From assembly GCA_022843225.1 (NCBI GenBank), contig JALHOC010000024.1, positions 1-34,258 on the forward strand: DNA of 34,258 nt, written 5' to 3'. Positions 7,103 to 15,208 of the stretch are shown one piece after another (position 1 is the stretch's first letter; each line of letters begins with the position of its first letter). The position numbers and the translations under genes were made by a program. This stretch comes from Hyphomonadaceae bacterium (GTDB lineage: Bacteria; Pseudomonadota; Alphaproteobacteria; Caulobacterales; Aquidulcibacteraceae). The notes under the pieces were generated by a model. The model was not told where the DNA came from, ran no database searches, and saw only the letters and a program-made list of their open reading frames with translations.

Positions 7103-7684
7103 AAGTCAATCGGAAACCGGGCGCGCTTGGTCGCGGCGGCGCGGGACCTATTCGCGGCGCGTGGCTATGCAGACGTCTCAGTAGACGAGATCGCCGCCTC
7201 TGCAGGAGTTACTAAAGGCGCGGTCTATTATCAGTTCGCAGACAAAACCGATCTCTTCCGAGCGGCATGCGAGAGCGTGCTCGATGACGTCATGGCCGCT
7301 GTCTCCAGACAAACGATGAGCCATGTCGCGCATGCGACGGATGAAATCGTGACCGGGGCGGACATCTTGTTCGACGCCTATGAAAGCAAACAGGCGCGCC
7401 GCCTGTTGCTTATGGACGGCCCTGCGGTCCTCGGCCACACGCAATGGACAGCGATGCAAGAAAAACTGCGTATCGGACTAGGTGAGCACGCGCTGGGACA
7501 CCTGGCCGACGCCGGCATGATCCCCAAGCACATGATCCCAATGCTGGCGCACCTGCTGTTCGGCGCCTTCACACAGGGAGCGTTGCAGATAGCCACAGCC
7601 GACAACCCTACTGTCGCCAGCAAGCAGGCGCGGGCCGCTTACAAGCGGTTGGCGCAGGGACTGTTAGCGAAGCCTTCGCTATGA
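7100..7684 (+). CDS. TetR/AcrR-family transcriptional regulator
   Basis: The gene encodes 194 residues. The N-terminal helix-turn-helix is canonical: ARDLFAARGYADVSVDEIAA followed by SAGVTKGAVYYQFADKTDLF (roughly residues 14-53). The C-terminal all-helical ligand/dimer domain includes LLLMDGPAVLGHTQW and a final AYKRLAQGL helix. A longer upstream open frame exists but runs through the divergent gene, and the operator ends at the ATG chosen here; no separate ribosome site is evident, so the transcript may be close to leaderless. It probably represses the ferric-reductase-like/GFA operon and itself through the palindromes at 7078-7102. The inducer is unknown. Confidence 0.9.
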   Translation: MKSIGNRARLVAAARDLFAARGYADVSVDEIAASAGVTKGAVYYQFADKTDLFRAACESVLDDVMAAVSRQTMSHVAHATDEIVTGADILFDAYESKQARRLLLMDGPAVLGHTQWTAMQEKLRIGLGEHALGHLADAGMIPKHMIPMLAHLLFGAFTQGALQIATADNPTVASKQARAAYKRLAQGLLAKPSL

Positions 7685-7766
7685 CGCGCTTGCACCCTTA
7701 CGAACGACGTGATCGAATCTAATCTGGCCATCGCTAGGCAAGCTGCGGAGCGGCTCGGTATCGCCG

Positions 7767-8054
7767 TTAGCCATCGTAAAAGTACCTAACCTCATAGCCC
7801 AGTTGTTCGGTCAGGCGCGCCGAGAGTCTTCGTCCTTCATCCACGAAAAACTCTTCTTCGATCACGGACGAGAACCCGCTATTTGTTGGATCGTCTTTAT
7901 TGAGCGTAGCGTCGTATCTCGATGCCCAGGCCTGTAACGCGTCCATTAGGTCTGAGGAAATTTGCAGCTCACGGGGATCAATGTTTCCAACTTCGTTGGG
8001 CTCATCCAACCAGAGCGGAAAGCACTGGTAATCGGGCATCAACCTGACGCGCAT
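7767..8054 (-). CDS. Small conserved hypothetical protein
   Basis: The 95-residue acidic cytoplasmic protein begins MRVRLMPDYQCFPLW and contains GNIDPRELQIS, ALQAWASRYDATLN and DDPTNSGF, then a C-terminal helix and a YEVRYFYDG end. I recognise this pattern from small uncharacterised bacterial proteins, sometimes found near polymorphic-toxin or immunity loci. No toxin is visible here and no function can be given. An AGGA element lies about eight bases before the ATG. It is convergent with the TetR gene and divergent from prfC. The 8055-8230 gap to prfC holds only a weak hairpin (8137-8152) and no obvious gene. Confidence 0.65.
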   Translation of the reverse strand: MRVRLMPDYQCFPLWLDEPNEVGNIDPRELQISSDLMDALQAWASRYDATLNKDDPTNSGFSSVIEEEFFVDEGRRLSARLTEQLGYEVRYFYDG

Positions 8055-8230
8055 TGCGTGGTCCTGTTCTTACCTTCATCATGCCTCTACCTGAGACGAG
8101 CGGCAAGATTGGGCCAAACCACGCCCCATCGAAAATCCTGACGAACGTCGGGTTTCGTGGCTCTAGCGGCCGGCGCCAGTCACCGCCCATGGTTGTCACC
8201 AGCGCGAACGCAGCGTAAACGCCCGCACCC

Positions 8231-9835
8231 ATGCCCTCCACCCCCGCCATCGAAGCCCAGCGTCGCCGCACGTTCGCGATCATTTCGCACCCCGACGCCG
8301 GCAAGACGACTTTGACCGAGAGCCTGCTGCTCGCCGGCGGCGCCATCCATTTGGCGGGCGTGGTGGCGGCGCGAGGGGCCGCGCGGCGCACCAAGTCCGA
8401 CTGGATGAAGATCGAGCGCGAGCGCGGCATTTCGGTATCGGCGTCGGTGATGACGTTTGAGCACCAGGATTTGGTGTTCAATCTGCTCGACACGCCGGGC
8501 CACGAGGACTTCTCGGAAGACACCTATCGCACGCTGACAGCAGCGGATTCCGCCGTCATGGTGCTCGATGCTGCGAAGGGCATTGAGCCGCAGACTTTGA
8601 AGTTGTTCGAAGTGTGCCGCCTGCGCGACATCCCGATCACGACCTTCATCAACAAGATGGATCGCGAGGCGCAGGACCCGTTCGCGCTGTTGGACGAAAT
8701 CCACCAGAAGCTCGCGATGGATACCGCGCCGATGTATTGGCCGGCGGCCTCGGGCCAACGCTTCGCTGGCATGCTCGATCTGCAGCGCGACGAGTTCGTG
8801 CCCTATCACCGCCTCGAAGCCGGCGAGCAGGGCTTTGCGAGCGAGGAGCGTCAAAAGCGCGGCGCCGCTGATTTTCTCCTCGGGGTTCGCGACGATGTGC
8901 GCGCGGAATTGGAGGAGACCGCCGAGCTTGCGCGTGAAGGCTTGCCCAAATTTGATCTAGGCGCGTTTCGCGAAGGGCATTTGACGCCGGTGTATTTCGG
9001 CTCGGCGCTGCGCCGCTTCGGCGTCTTGGAATTGCTGGCGGGGCTCGCTGCGCACGCGCCGGCGCCAAGTGAGCAGCGCGCGATGGTCAAGGGCAATGCG
9101 ACCGATGTCGCTCCGGCGCGTGAGGACGTCACCGGCTTCATCTTCAAAATTCAAGCCAATATGGACCCTAAGCACCGCGACCGTGTCGGCTTCTTTCGTA
9201 TCTGCTCGGGGCGGTTTCAGCGCGGCATGACGTTGAAGACCGCCGCAGGCAAAGGCTTCAACGTCCACAACCCGCTGATGTTCATGGCGCAGGAGCGTGA
9301 GATCGCGGATGAAGCCTTTCCAGGCGATGTGATCGGCATCCCGAGTCATGGCGGCTTACGCGTCGGCGATTCATTGTCGGAAGGCGGCGATGTGGTGTTC
9401 CAAGGCATCCCCAATTTCGCGCCGGAAATACTGAAGCGCGTGCGCGTGCGCGATCCGCTGAAACAGAAGCATTTGCGCAAGGCACTCGAAGCCTTGGGCG
9501 AAGAGGGCGTGACGCAAGTGTTCAAACCGATCCAAGGCGGCGATCTTGTCGTCGGCGCCGTCGGCGCGCTGCAATTCGACGTGCTCGATGAGCGGATCAA
9601 AGCCGAGTATGGCCTGGAAGTGGTCTTTGAGACCTCGCCCTACCAAGCCGCGCGCTGGATCAGCGCTGAGAAGCGCGCCGATGTCGACGCCTTCATCGAG
9701 AAGTCAGGCGGGCAAATGGCCGAAGATGTCGATGGTGCGCCGGTTTATCTGGGCAAGTCAGCCTGGGAAATTGGCTACGTCCAGGACAAAAACCCCGCCG
9801 TGCGGTTCAGCGCCTCGAAGGAACGCGCGGCATAA
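8231..9835 (+). CDS. prfC: Peptide chain release factor 3 (RF3)
   Basis: RF3 is the translational GTPase that recycles RF1/RF2 from the ribosome after peptide release. The 534 residues match the family length. GTPase motifs are all present: P-loop SHPDAGKTT (19-27), switch I ERGIS (64-68), DTPGHEDF (87-94) and NKMD (141-144). They are followed by the beta-barrel domain II (FIFKIQANMDPKHRDRVGFFR) and the RF3-type domain III with GEEGVTQVFKP and VGALQFDVL. No clear ribosome site precedes the ATG. The gene is monocistronic and ends 6 bp from the convergent DUF2336 gene. Confidence 0.97.
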   Translation: MPSTPAIEAQRRRTFAIISHPDAGKTTLTESLLLAGGAIHLAGVVAARGAARRTKSDWMKIERERGISVSASVMTFEHQDLVFNLLDTPGHEDFSEDTYRTLTAADSAVMVLDAAKGIEPQTLKLFEVCRLRDIPITTFINKMDREAQDPFALLDEIHQKLAMDTAPMYWPAASGQRFAGMLDLQRDEFVPYHRLEAGEQGFASEERQKRGAADFLLGVRDDVRAELEETAELAREGLPKFDLGAFREGHLTPVYFGSALRRFGVLELLAGLAAHAPAPSEQRAMVKGNATDVAPAREDVTGFIFKIQANMDPKHRDRVGFFRICSGRFQRGMTLKTAAGKGFNVHNPLMFMAQEREIADEAFPGDVIGIPSHGGLRVGDSLSEGGDVVFQGIPNFAPEILKRVRVRDPLKQKHLRKALEALGEEGVTQVFKPIQGGDLVVGAVGALQFDVLDERIKAEYGLEVVFETSPYQAARWISAEKRADVDAFIEKSGGQMAEDVDGAPVYLGKSAWEIGYVQDKNPAVRFSASKERAA

Positions 9836-9841
9836 GTGGTC

Positions 9842-10936
9842 TCAGGCGGCGTTGCTCTCTTGGCCTGCTGTCTTGCGAACCTTGAAGAACCGCATGGCGC
9901 GCTGTGCGGCTTCGACCGGCACCGCATTGTACATTCTGCCGAATTCCTCAGCGCGCGACATGGCGTCATCGCCGCCGCACACCAACACGGCAAGGGTGAC
10001 GAACAGCGGGCGTTCAATGTCGGCGGCCCGACAGATCATCGCCAAGCCATCGAGGTCGCGACGGGCGAGCAACTCCGACACCGCGTCATGATCCAAGTGG
10101 GTCATCTCGGCGAGGCCGTACAGGAAGTATGTGTGTTTGCCCTCGCGATAGAGCGACACCAACAAGCGCGCATTGAGTTCGCCGCTGGCGCGCTTCGCCA
10201 TGACGAAAGCCTGCGCCTGACGCGTCTCCATGGTGAGGTCGCGCGCAACCTTCTTTATACGCCGACGCGACCTCGCCAAGGCGGCGTCCAACGTTGCGGG
10301 ATCGACGCTGGCGTTGCGCGTCATGATTTGGTCGCGCAGGCGGGTTTCGACTACGAAATACATTTCATTCAACAGATCGAGCGGTAGGTCGCCGCGCTTG
10401 ACGACGCCTTCATGCAACATGGCGTTGCGCTGCGCGCGATCGACGGCCGTCTCCATGCCATTTCGCGACAGGCGCGCTCCTTCGTTGCGGATCAGCGCAT
10501 CGAGAGCATGATCGTCGCCGTGCTCGACGATAGCGTCCGACAGCGCCTCGCTTACCGTGTCGCGCTGAGCCACGGCCTTGATGTGGCGTTGGCTCTGGTA
10601 GCGAACGACGTTGAGCAAAGTTTGTTCATCCAAAGCCAGGCTGCGGCGCAGCACCGGGCCCGCCACATCGAAGGACCGGCTGGCGAGGTCACGCATCAGC
10701 CCGGCTGGCGCATTGCTGGCGCCCGCGAAGGTCTCGGAAAGTTCCGCAAGCACGCTATCTTGCATGTCGGCGGCGACGAGTTGCAGCACTTCGTCGAAGA
10801 GGGCGGATTCTCGCTGGCTCTGCGCGCCCGATGTTTCGAAAAACATGTCGGTGACCTCGCGCAATAGGTCGCGGCGCCGCGCGCTGTCTTGCGTTTGCGC
10901 TAGGTCAATCAGTTTGGCGAACCTAGAGGTCGACAT
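9842..10936 (-). CDS. DUF2336 domain protein
   Basis: The gene encodes 364 residues from the ATG at 10936, preferred over 10942 because an AAGGA ribosome site then has normal spacing. It is all-helical and cytoplasmic. Family features are the opening SRFAKLIDLAQ, RRDLLREVTDMFFE and the repeated helices after AELSETFAGASNAPAGLMRDLA. LALDEQTLLNVVR and EGVVKRGDLPLDLLNEMYF follow, and the C-terminal half has FVMAKRASGELNARLLVSL. DUF2336 proteins are common in alphaproteobacteria and have HEAT-like helical character; no reaction is assigned. Two CtrA-like boxes in the upstream gap suggest cell-cycle control. It is downstream of the penicillin-binding protein gene on the same strand. Confidence 0.85.
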   Translation of the reverse strand: MSTSRFAKLIDLAQTQDSARRRDLLREVTDMFFETSGAQSQRESALFDEVLQLVAADMQDSVLAELSETFAGASNAPAGLMRDLASRSFDVAGPVLRRSLALDEQTLLNVVRYQSQRHIKAVAQRDTVSEALSDAIVEHGDDHALDALIRNEGARLSRNGMETAVDRAQRNAMLHEGVVKRGDLPLDLLNEMYFVVETRLRDQIMTRNASVDPATLDAALARSRRRIKKVARDLTMETRQAQAFVMAKRASGELNARLLVSLYREGKHTYFLYGLAEMTHLDHDAVSELLARRDLDGLAMICRAADIERPLFVTLAVLVCGGDDAMSRAEEFGRMYNAVPVEAAQRAMRFFKVRKTAGQESNAA

Positions 10937-10982
10937 GGCCATCCTTGAGCGGAATCAAGGAGCAAACGCTATCAGGCGCCCG

Positions 10983-10997
10983 TTAACAATTGTTTCA
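10983..10997. promoter_or_regulatory. CtrA-like box, weaker (TTAA-N7-TTCA)
   Basis: This is the promoter-proximal candidate site before the DUF2336 gene, ~50 bp upstream of its start. It matches six of eight fixed CtrA positions. It is supported mainly by the stronger box 45 bp further upstream. Confidence 0.3.
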
Positions 10998-11027
10998 GCC
11001 TGCAGCTTCAAGTCGAGCGGATTGCGG

Positions 11028-11042
11028 TTAACAAACGCTTAC
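11028..11042. promoter_or_regulatory. CtrA-like box (TTAA-N7-TTAC)
   Basis: TTAA-CAAACGC-TTAC matches seven of eight fixed positions of the CtrA consensus. It straddles the stop codon of the penicillin-binding protein gene and lies ~95 bp upstream of the DUF2336 start. Paired boxes of this type are common at CtrA-controlled promoters. Confidence 0.4.
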
Positions 11043-13048
11043 TGGAAGATTTCAGGTAGCACCGGAAAGTTATCAGGATCACCGAACGCATCCGCGAGTT
11101 CATCGAAAAAGCTCGCCGTCTCGACTTGGCGCGGCGTGTAGCTGGGTTGCTCGATGCCGGGCAAGGGATGTTTTTCCATGTCGCGATGGGCTGCCCGCAT
11201 CGTATCCGCCCAGATTTGCGCTGGCAGCGTGCCGCCCGTCGTTCTTCCCATGGAGGTGAAGTCGTCATGGCCGACCCAAACGCCGGCGGTGAAGTCTGCG
11301 GTGTAGCCGACGAACCAGGCGTCGCGCCAATCTGAGCTCGTGCCGGTCTTGCCGGCTACATCACGATCAAGGCGCGCCGCCGTCCCGGTGCCACGGATAA
11401 CCACCGCGCCCATCATGGATGTCATGCGTCGCGCCACTTCTTGGTCAAGCACTCGCTGGGGATCGGCGGCGGGGCGAACATAGAGCTCTTGGCCTGCAGC
11501 GTTCGTGACCCGGCGCACCATGTATGCGTCGACGCGAAGGCCGTCATTCATGTAAGCGGCGAAGGCGGAGGTCATGTCCCAGAGATTGGTTTCGATCGAA
11601 CCAAGCGCGATCGACGGGGGTACGAATTCATTTCGCTCCGGCATCGAGCGAACGCCAAGCCTGCGCGCGACATCTGCGACCCGCCGGGGTCCGACTTCGT
11701 TCGCCACTTCCGCCGCCACGGTGTTGATCGAACGCGCGAACGCCGTACGCAGCGTCACCGCACCCTCGTACCCCTCATCGTAGTTGCGCGGCCGCCAGCC
11801 ATCGATGACGATCGGCTCGTCATAGCGTACGTCCTCGGTGTCGAGGCCGGACTCAATCGCCGCCGTGTACACGAAGGTCTTGAACGTCGAGCCCGGCTGC
11901 CGTTGGGCTTGGGTAACTCGGTTGAACTTGGATGTCTGGTAATCGGTGCCGCCGACGAGCGCACGGATGCCGCCTTCGCGGTCAACGGCCATGAGCGAGG
12001 CTTGCAAAGGGCGTCGTCCAAAGGCGCGGTTGCCAAGCCGCCGCCGCACCGAACTCGACGCCGCTTCCTGCACCGCGCGATCAACCGTCATCTCGATGAC
12101 GAGGTCGGGCGCGCCTTCGCCGACGACGTCGCGCGCTTGCTCGACCGCGAGATCGAAGGCGTAGCCCATGGTGCGCTCGACGCTGGGCGGGCGCGCGATA
12201 CGGATGCGCTCGGCGCGGGCTTCGTCGCGTTGTTCCGCGGTGATGAAGCCGGCGTCGACCATGGCGTCCAGCACCACAAGCTGGCGCTCAATCGCGCGCT
12301 CGAGATGGCGCGTGGGCGCATAATCGGACGGCGCCTTGGGAAGTCCCGCCAGCAGAGCTGCTTCCGCGAGCGTCAGTTCTGTCGCGGGCTTGCCAAAGAA
12401 GCGACGCGCGGCGGCGTCCACGCCGTAAGCCTGATCGCCCAGATAGACCCGATTCAAATAGAGTTCGAGTATCTCGTCCTTGGAGAGCCGGCGCTCAATG
12501 CGTGAGGCGAGCACCATTTCGCGGAGCTTGCGGTTCACCGTCTGCGTTCGGGTCAGAAAGAGATTGCGTGCGAGCTGCTGGGAGATCGTCGAGCCGCCCT
12601 GCACGGTTTCGCCCGCTTCGAGGTTCGCGAGAACGGCGCGCAAGACTGCCATCCGGTCAACGCCTTCATGCTGATAAAAGCGTCGGTCTTCGATGGCGAG
12701 GAAAGCTTGCGGCACATATTCAGGCAGATCGGCCAGAAGCGCGCGCCGGCCATAATACGCGCCCCGCACGCCAAGGATGTCGCCGCTGCGATCGACGAAC
12801 ATAATCGAAGGCTGGCGATTGAGCGCCCACAACGCTTCGGCGTCCGGCACGCGCGGCAGGCCCCAATAAATCCAGACCCAGACCGAGAACACTGCAAGCA
12901 ACACAAGACCGGCGGTAATGCTTGCCGCGCGTTGCCACGTGAGGCGCGCGCGCTGACGCAGGATCTGCGACAGCTGCTCCTGTGCTGCAGCAGCGCGCAG
13001 CTTGGCCCAATCGACGCCACGCTGAAAATTCGGCCGGTTGTCTGACAA
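11039..13048 (-). CDS. Class A penicillin-binding protein (glycosyltransferase/transpeptidase)
   Basis: A bifunctional peptidoglycan synthase anchored in the inner membrane. It has 669 residues: a short cytoplasmic tail, one TM helix (43-62), a GT51 domain with catalytic glutamate E120 in AIEDRRFYQHEG and the GGSTISQQLARN motif at 151-162, then a transpeptidase domain with SxxK at S387-K390 (PGSTFK), SxN at 440-442 and KTG at 567-569. It is shorter than E. coli PBP1a, with no large inserted domain. No ATG fits the N-terminus: the start is a TTG (13046-13048) with a GGAGA ribosome site at good spacing. The start and the upstream hairpin at 13109-13129 may tune expression. The gene ends ~100 bp before the DUF2336 gene. 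Confidence 0.93.
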   Translation of the reverse strand: MSDNRPNFQRGVDWAKLRAAAAQEQLSQILRQRARLTWQRAASITAGLVLLAVFSVWVWIYWGLPRVPDAEALWALNRQPSIMFVDRSGDILGVRGAYYGRRALLADLPEYVPQAFLAIEDRRFYQHEGVDRMAVLRAVLANLEAGETVQGGSTISQQLARNLFLTRTQTVNRKLREMVLASRIERRLSKDEILELYLNRVYLGDQAYGVDAAARRFFGKPATELTLAEAALLAGLPKAPSDYAPTRHLERAIERQLVVLDAMVDAGFITAEQRDEARAERIRIARPPSVERTMGYAFDLAVEQARDVVGEGAPDLVIEMTVDRAVQEAASSSVRRRLGNRAFGRRPLQASLMAVDREGGIRALVGGTDYQTSKFNRVTQAQRQPGSTFKTFVYTAAIESGLDTEDVRYDEPIVIDGWRPRNYDEGYEGAVTLRTAFARSINTVAAEVANEVGPRRVADVARRLGVRSMPERNEFVPPSIALGSIETNLWDMTSAFAAYMNDGLRVDAYMVRRVTNAAGQELYVRPAADPQRVLDQEVARRMTSMMGAVVIRGTGTAARLDRDVAGKTGTSSDWRDAWFVGYTADFTAGVWVGHDDFTSMGRTTGGTLPAQIWADTMRAAHRDMEKHPLPGIEQPSYTPRQVETASFFDELADAFGDPDNFPVLPEIFQ

Positions 13049-13108
13049 AGGTCTCTCCGAGAGGTCTGTCCAATAGCGGTGTGGCCGAATTCTGACCAGC
13101 GGAAAGGG

Positions 13109-13129
13109 GGATAGAGCACACCTCTATCC
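13109..13129. repeat. Perfect 8-bp hairpin upstream of PBP gene
   Basis: GGATAGAG and CTCTATCC pair perfectly around a 5-base CACAC loop. It lies ~60 bp upstream of the TTG start of the class A PBP on the minus strand and ~75 bp before the terminase stub on the plus strand. No T-run follows on the plus strand, so it is not a clear terminator there. It could be an operator or a 5'-leader structure of the PBP transcript. Confidence 0.4.
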
Positions 13130-13203
13130 ATGCCGAAAATCACCAAAGCCCTTGAGTCGCTTGAGCTCTGCAAAAATCAATCCGACCGAGACGGACCGGG
13201 CGT

Positions 13204-13410
13204 ATGCTCCAGGCACGGTCGAGAAATCAGCTTGAACAAGGAGCAGGGGCGCTGACTCGCATCGAAACAATCAAAGCGGCGCTGGAAGATCAGATGTGCG
13301 GCTTCAGCGCGGCGAAGTTTAAGGAAAGCCCAGACCGTGTGGACGCTTTGGTCTGGGCGTTGACGGACTCGCGCATGGGCGGCGCGCAGCCGCCCATGCG
13401 GATACTTTAG
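13204..13410 (+). pseudogene. C-terminal stub of GTA large terminase (g2-like)
   Basis: The last ~42 residues, from LEDQMCGF (about 13282) to the stop, match the end of GTA-type large terminases. The hallmark is SPDRVDALVWALTD, the terminal helix of the nuclease domain. A complete TerL is over 400 residues, so the ATPase and nearly all of the nuclease are gone. The 26 residues before the match look unrelated, so the deletion join probably lies near 13280. The 68-residue frame has an ATG at 13204 and could be translated, but it cannot be a functional packaging enzyme. The stop is 12 bases before the portal gene, the normal GTA order. Confidence 0.8.
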
Positions 13411-13422
13411 CGGAAAGATTTC

Positions 13423-14577
13423 ATGCTGGATTGGTTGCGAAACCTCGGCGCCTGGCGCGCCGAGCGAAAACTCATGGCTTGGTACACGCCCGGGCGCCCG
13501 GTTTGGTCGCAACGCGACCCCGCCGTGTTCGCGCGCGAAGGCTACGCCAAGAACGCGGTCGCGTATCGGTGTGTGCGAATGATCGCCGAAGCCGCTGCCA
13601 GCGCGCCGCTTCGGGTCGGGCCAGACGATCACCCGCTGGCGCGTTTGCTGGCGCGGCCAAACCCGGAGCAGACCGGCATCGAATTGCTGGAAGCCTTCTT
13701 CGGACACCTGCACGTCGCGGGCAACGCGTTCTTGGAAGCGGCGCAGTTCGATGACGCGCCGCCGTCCGAACTCTACGTGCTGCGCCCCGACCGGATGAGC
13801 GTCATTCCCGGCGCTGACGGCTGGCCCGTGGGATGGGAGCATCGCGTGGGCGCGCAGGTGCGTCGGTTCGATCGCGATCCAGTCAGCGGCGAAGCGCCCA
13901 TTCTTCATCTCAAGCTCTTCAACCCGAGCGACGATTGGTACGGGCTATCGCCGATGGAAGCGGCGGCGTTTTCCATCGACATCCACAATGCCGGCGGCGC
14001 GTGGAACAAGGCTTTGATCGACAATGCCGCTCGGCCCTCGGGCGCGCTGGTGTTCACAGGCGCGGGCGGCGCCGATCGTTTGAGCGAGGAGCGATTCCGT
14101 AGACTCAAGCAGGAATTGGAAGACATGCATGTCGGTGCCGCCAATGCGGGGCGCCCGATGTTGCTGGAGGGCGGTTTGGAATGGCGGCCGATGTCGCTGT
14201 CGCCGTCCGATATGGATTTCATAGAAGCGCGTTATTCAGCGGCGCGCGACATCGCGCTGGCGTTCGGCGTGCCGCCGATGTTGCTCGGTATACCGGGCGA
14301 CAACACTTATTCGAATTATCGCGAAGCCAACCTCGCGTTCTGGCGGCAAACCGCGCTGCCGCTGGGGCAGAAAGCCGCGCGCTGCATCGAGGCATGGCTC
14401 GGCGATCGCTGGAAAGACGTCGGCCCGGCCGCAGTCAGTGTTGACATGGATGCCGTGCCCGCGCTCGCGGTTGAGCGGGAAGCGCTGTGGGCGCGCGTCG
14501 CCGCAGCGGACTTTCTAAGCGAGGATGAAAAGCGACGCATGGCGGGTGTCGATGCGCCCGAGCGTGCCGATCCATGA
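13423..14577 (+). CDS. GTA portal protein (HK97 family, g3-like)
   Basis: The portal forms the dodecameric ring through which DNA enters a phage-like head. The 384 residues are full length for the GTA/HK97 portal family. Visible features are the N-terminal EGYAKNAVAYRCVRMIAEA, ARPNPEQTG, VAGNAFLEA, YVLRPDRMSVIPG and the segment GLSPMEAAAFSIDIHN. Also present are the stem/crown part RPSGALVF with LSEERFRRLK, and the conserved IALAFGVPPMLLGIPGDNTYSNY motif. The ATG has a GGAAAG ribosome site. The stop overlaps the next start by 4 bp (ATGA). The frame is open throughout although terminase and capsid are gone; whether it is expressed is unknown. Confidence 0.93.
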   Translation: MLDWLRNLGAWRAERKLMAWYTPGRPVWSQRDPAVFAREGYAKNAVAYRCVRMIAEAAASAPLRVGPDDHPLARLLARPNPEQTGIELLEAFFGHLHVAGNAFLEAAQFDDAPPSELYVLRPDRMSVIPGADGWPVGWEHRVGAQVRRFDRDPVSGEAPILHLKLFNPSDDWYGLSPMEAAAFSIDIHNAGGAWNKALIDNAARPSGALVFTGAGGADRLSEERFRRLKQELEDMHVGAANAGRPMLLEGGLEWRPMSLSPSDMDFIEARYSAARDIALAFGVPPMLLGIPGDNTYSNYREANLAFWRQTALPLGQKAARCIEAWLGDRWKDVGPAAVSVDMDAVPALAVEREALWARVAAADFLSEDEKRRMAGVDAPERADP

Positions 14578-14795
14578 AGTTCGATCCGCGCGTGACCTAT
14601 GCGCTGATCCTGGCGCTGTTGCTGCAAGCGGCGGGCGGGCTCCTGTGGGCAGGGCGCGCCGCAGCGCGCCTTGATGAACTCGAACGCGCCGTCGCCACGC
14701 AGCCCGAAGTGGCGGAACGTTTGGCGCGTCTTGAGGAGCAGTTGGGCGAGGCGCGCCGTTCGCTCGCGCGCGTCGAGGCGCGACTGGATCGATGA
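14574..14795 (+). CDS. GTA g3.5-like small membrane/coiled-coil protein
   Basis: The 73-residue protein has one TM helix (residues 9-27, TYALILALLLQAAGGLLW) and then a predicted coiled coil rich in E, R and L (LDELERAV ... VEARLDR). Its place between portal and protease, with ATGA overlaps on both sides, is that of the small g3.5 gene of RcGTA-type clusters. The role of g3.5 is poorly defined. The assignment rests on position, size and architecture more than on sequence identity. Confidence 0.7.
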   Translation: MKFDPRVTYALILALLLQAAGGLLWAGRAAARLDELERAVATQPEVAERLARLEEQLGEARRSLARVEARLDR

Positions 14796-15208
14796 TCATC
14801 CAAGGCTACGCCGCACTGTTCGGCTTGGCGGATCAAATGGGCGACGTGGTGCGCGCGGGCGCGTTCGGCGCAAGCCTGAAGCGCCGTGCCGAGCTTTTGC
14901 CGATGTTGGTGGAGCATGAGCGCCGCTTGATTGCCGGCGCGTGGAGCGACGCGATTGAGGATGCGCGCGGTCTGTTCTTACGTGGCGAGATCCGCGCCGA
15001 TCAGCCCGGCGCAGCCCGCGCCAAGAGGCTCATCGCGCGCGGAATTGATGGGCTGTCGATTGGGTTCGTCCCGGTCGTAACGCGCCGAACGCCAAGCGGG
15101 CGGGTGCTTGAAGAGATCGACCTTCTGGAAGTGTCCATCGTGACGCATCCGATGCAGCCGCAAGCGCGGCTGACCCTTGCGCGAGAGGTCATCCGCGCTG
15201 TTGCCTGA
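14792..15208 (+). CDS. GTA prohead protease (HK97 family, g4-like)
   Basis: The 138-residue HK97-type prohead protease normally matures the capsid by removing its N-terminal delta region. Family features are the IIQGYAALFGLADQMGDVVRAGAF opening, the catalytic histidine H42 in LVEHER, the catalytic serine S89 in DGLSIGF, and the final LLEVSIVTHPMQPQA. Its substrate, the g5-like major capsid protein that should follow at once, is absent. Instead, homology to the tail protein g15 begins directly after the TGA and in the same reading frame. The catalytic residues are intact, so the enzyme may still fold, but no cognate substrate is encoded here. Confidence 0.9.
   Translation: MIIQGYAALFGLADQMGDVVRAGAFGASLKRRAELLPMLVEHERRLIAGAWSDAIEDARGLFLRGEIRADQPGAARAKRLIARGIDGLSIGFVPVVTRRTPSGRVLEEIDLLEVSIVTHPMQPQARLTLAREVIRAVA

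Noticed and set aside
8137-8152. Hairpin CCTGACG-AA-CGTCGGG as a terminator
   Set aside because: The stem includes a G-T pair, only three Ts follow on the plus strand, and no gene on either strand ends just before it.
11441-12505. 354-residue plus-strand frame inside the PBP gene
   Set aside because: It opposes the glycosyltransferase and transpeptidase domains with all motifs intact; composition is typical of a shadow frame.
13177-13908. 243-residue minus-strand frame across the GTA stub and portal
   Set aside because: The portal reading on the plus strand is strongly supported; the antisense product shows no recognisable fold.
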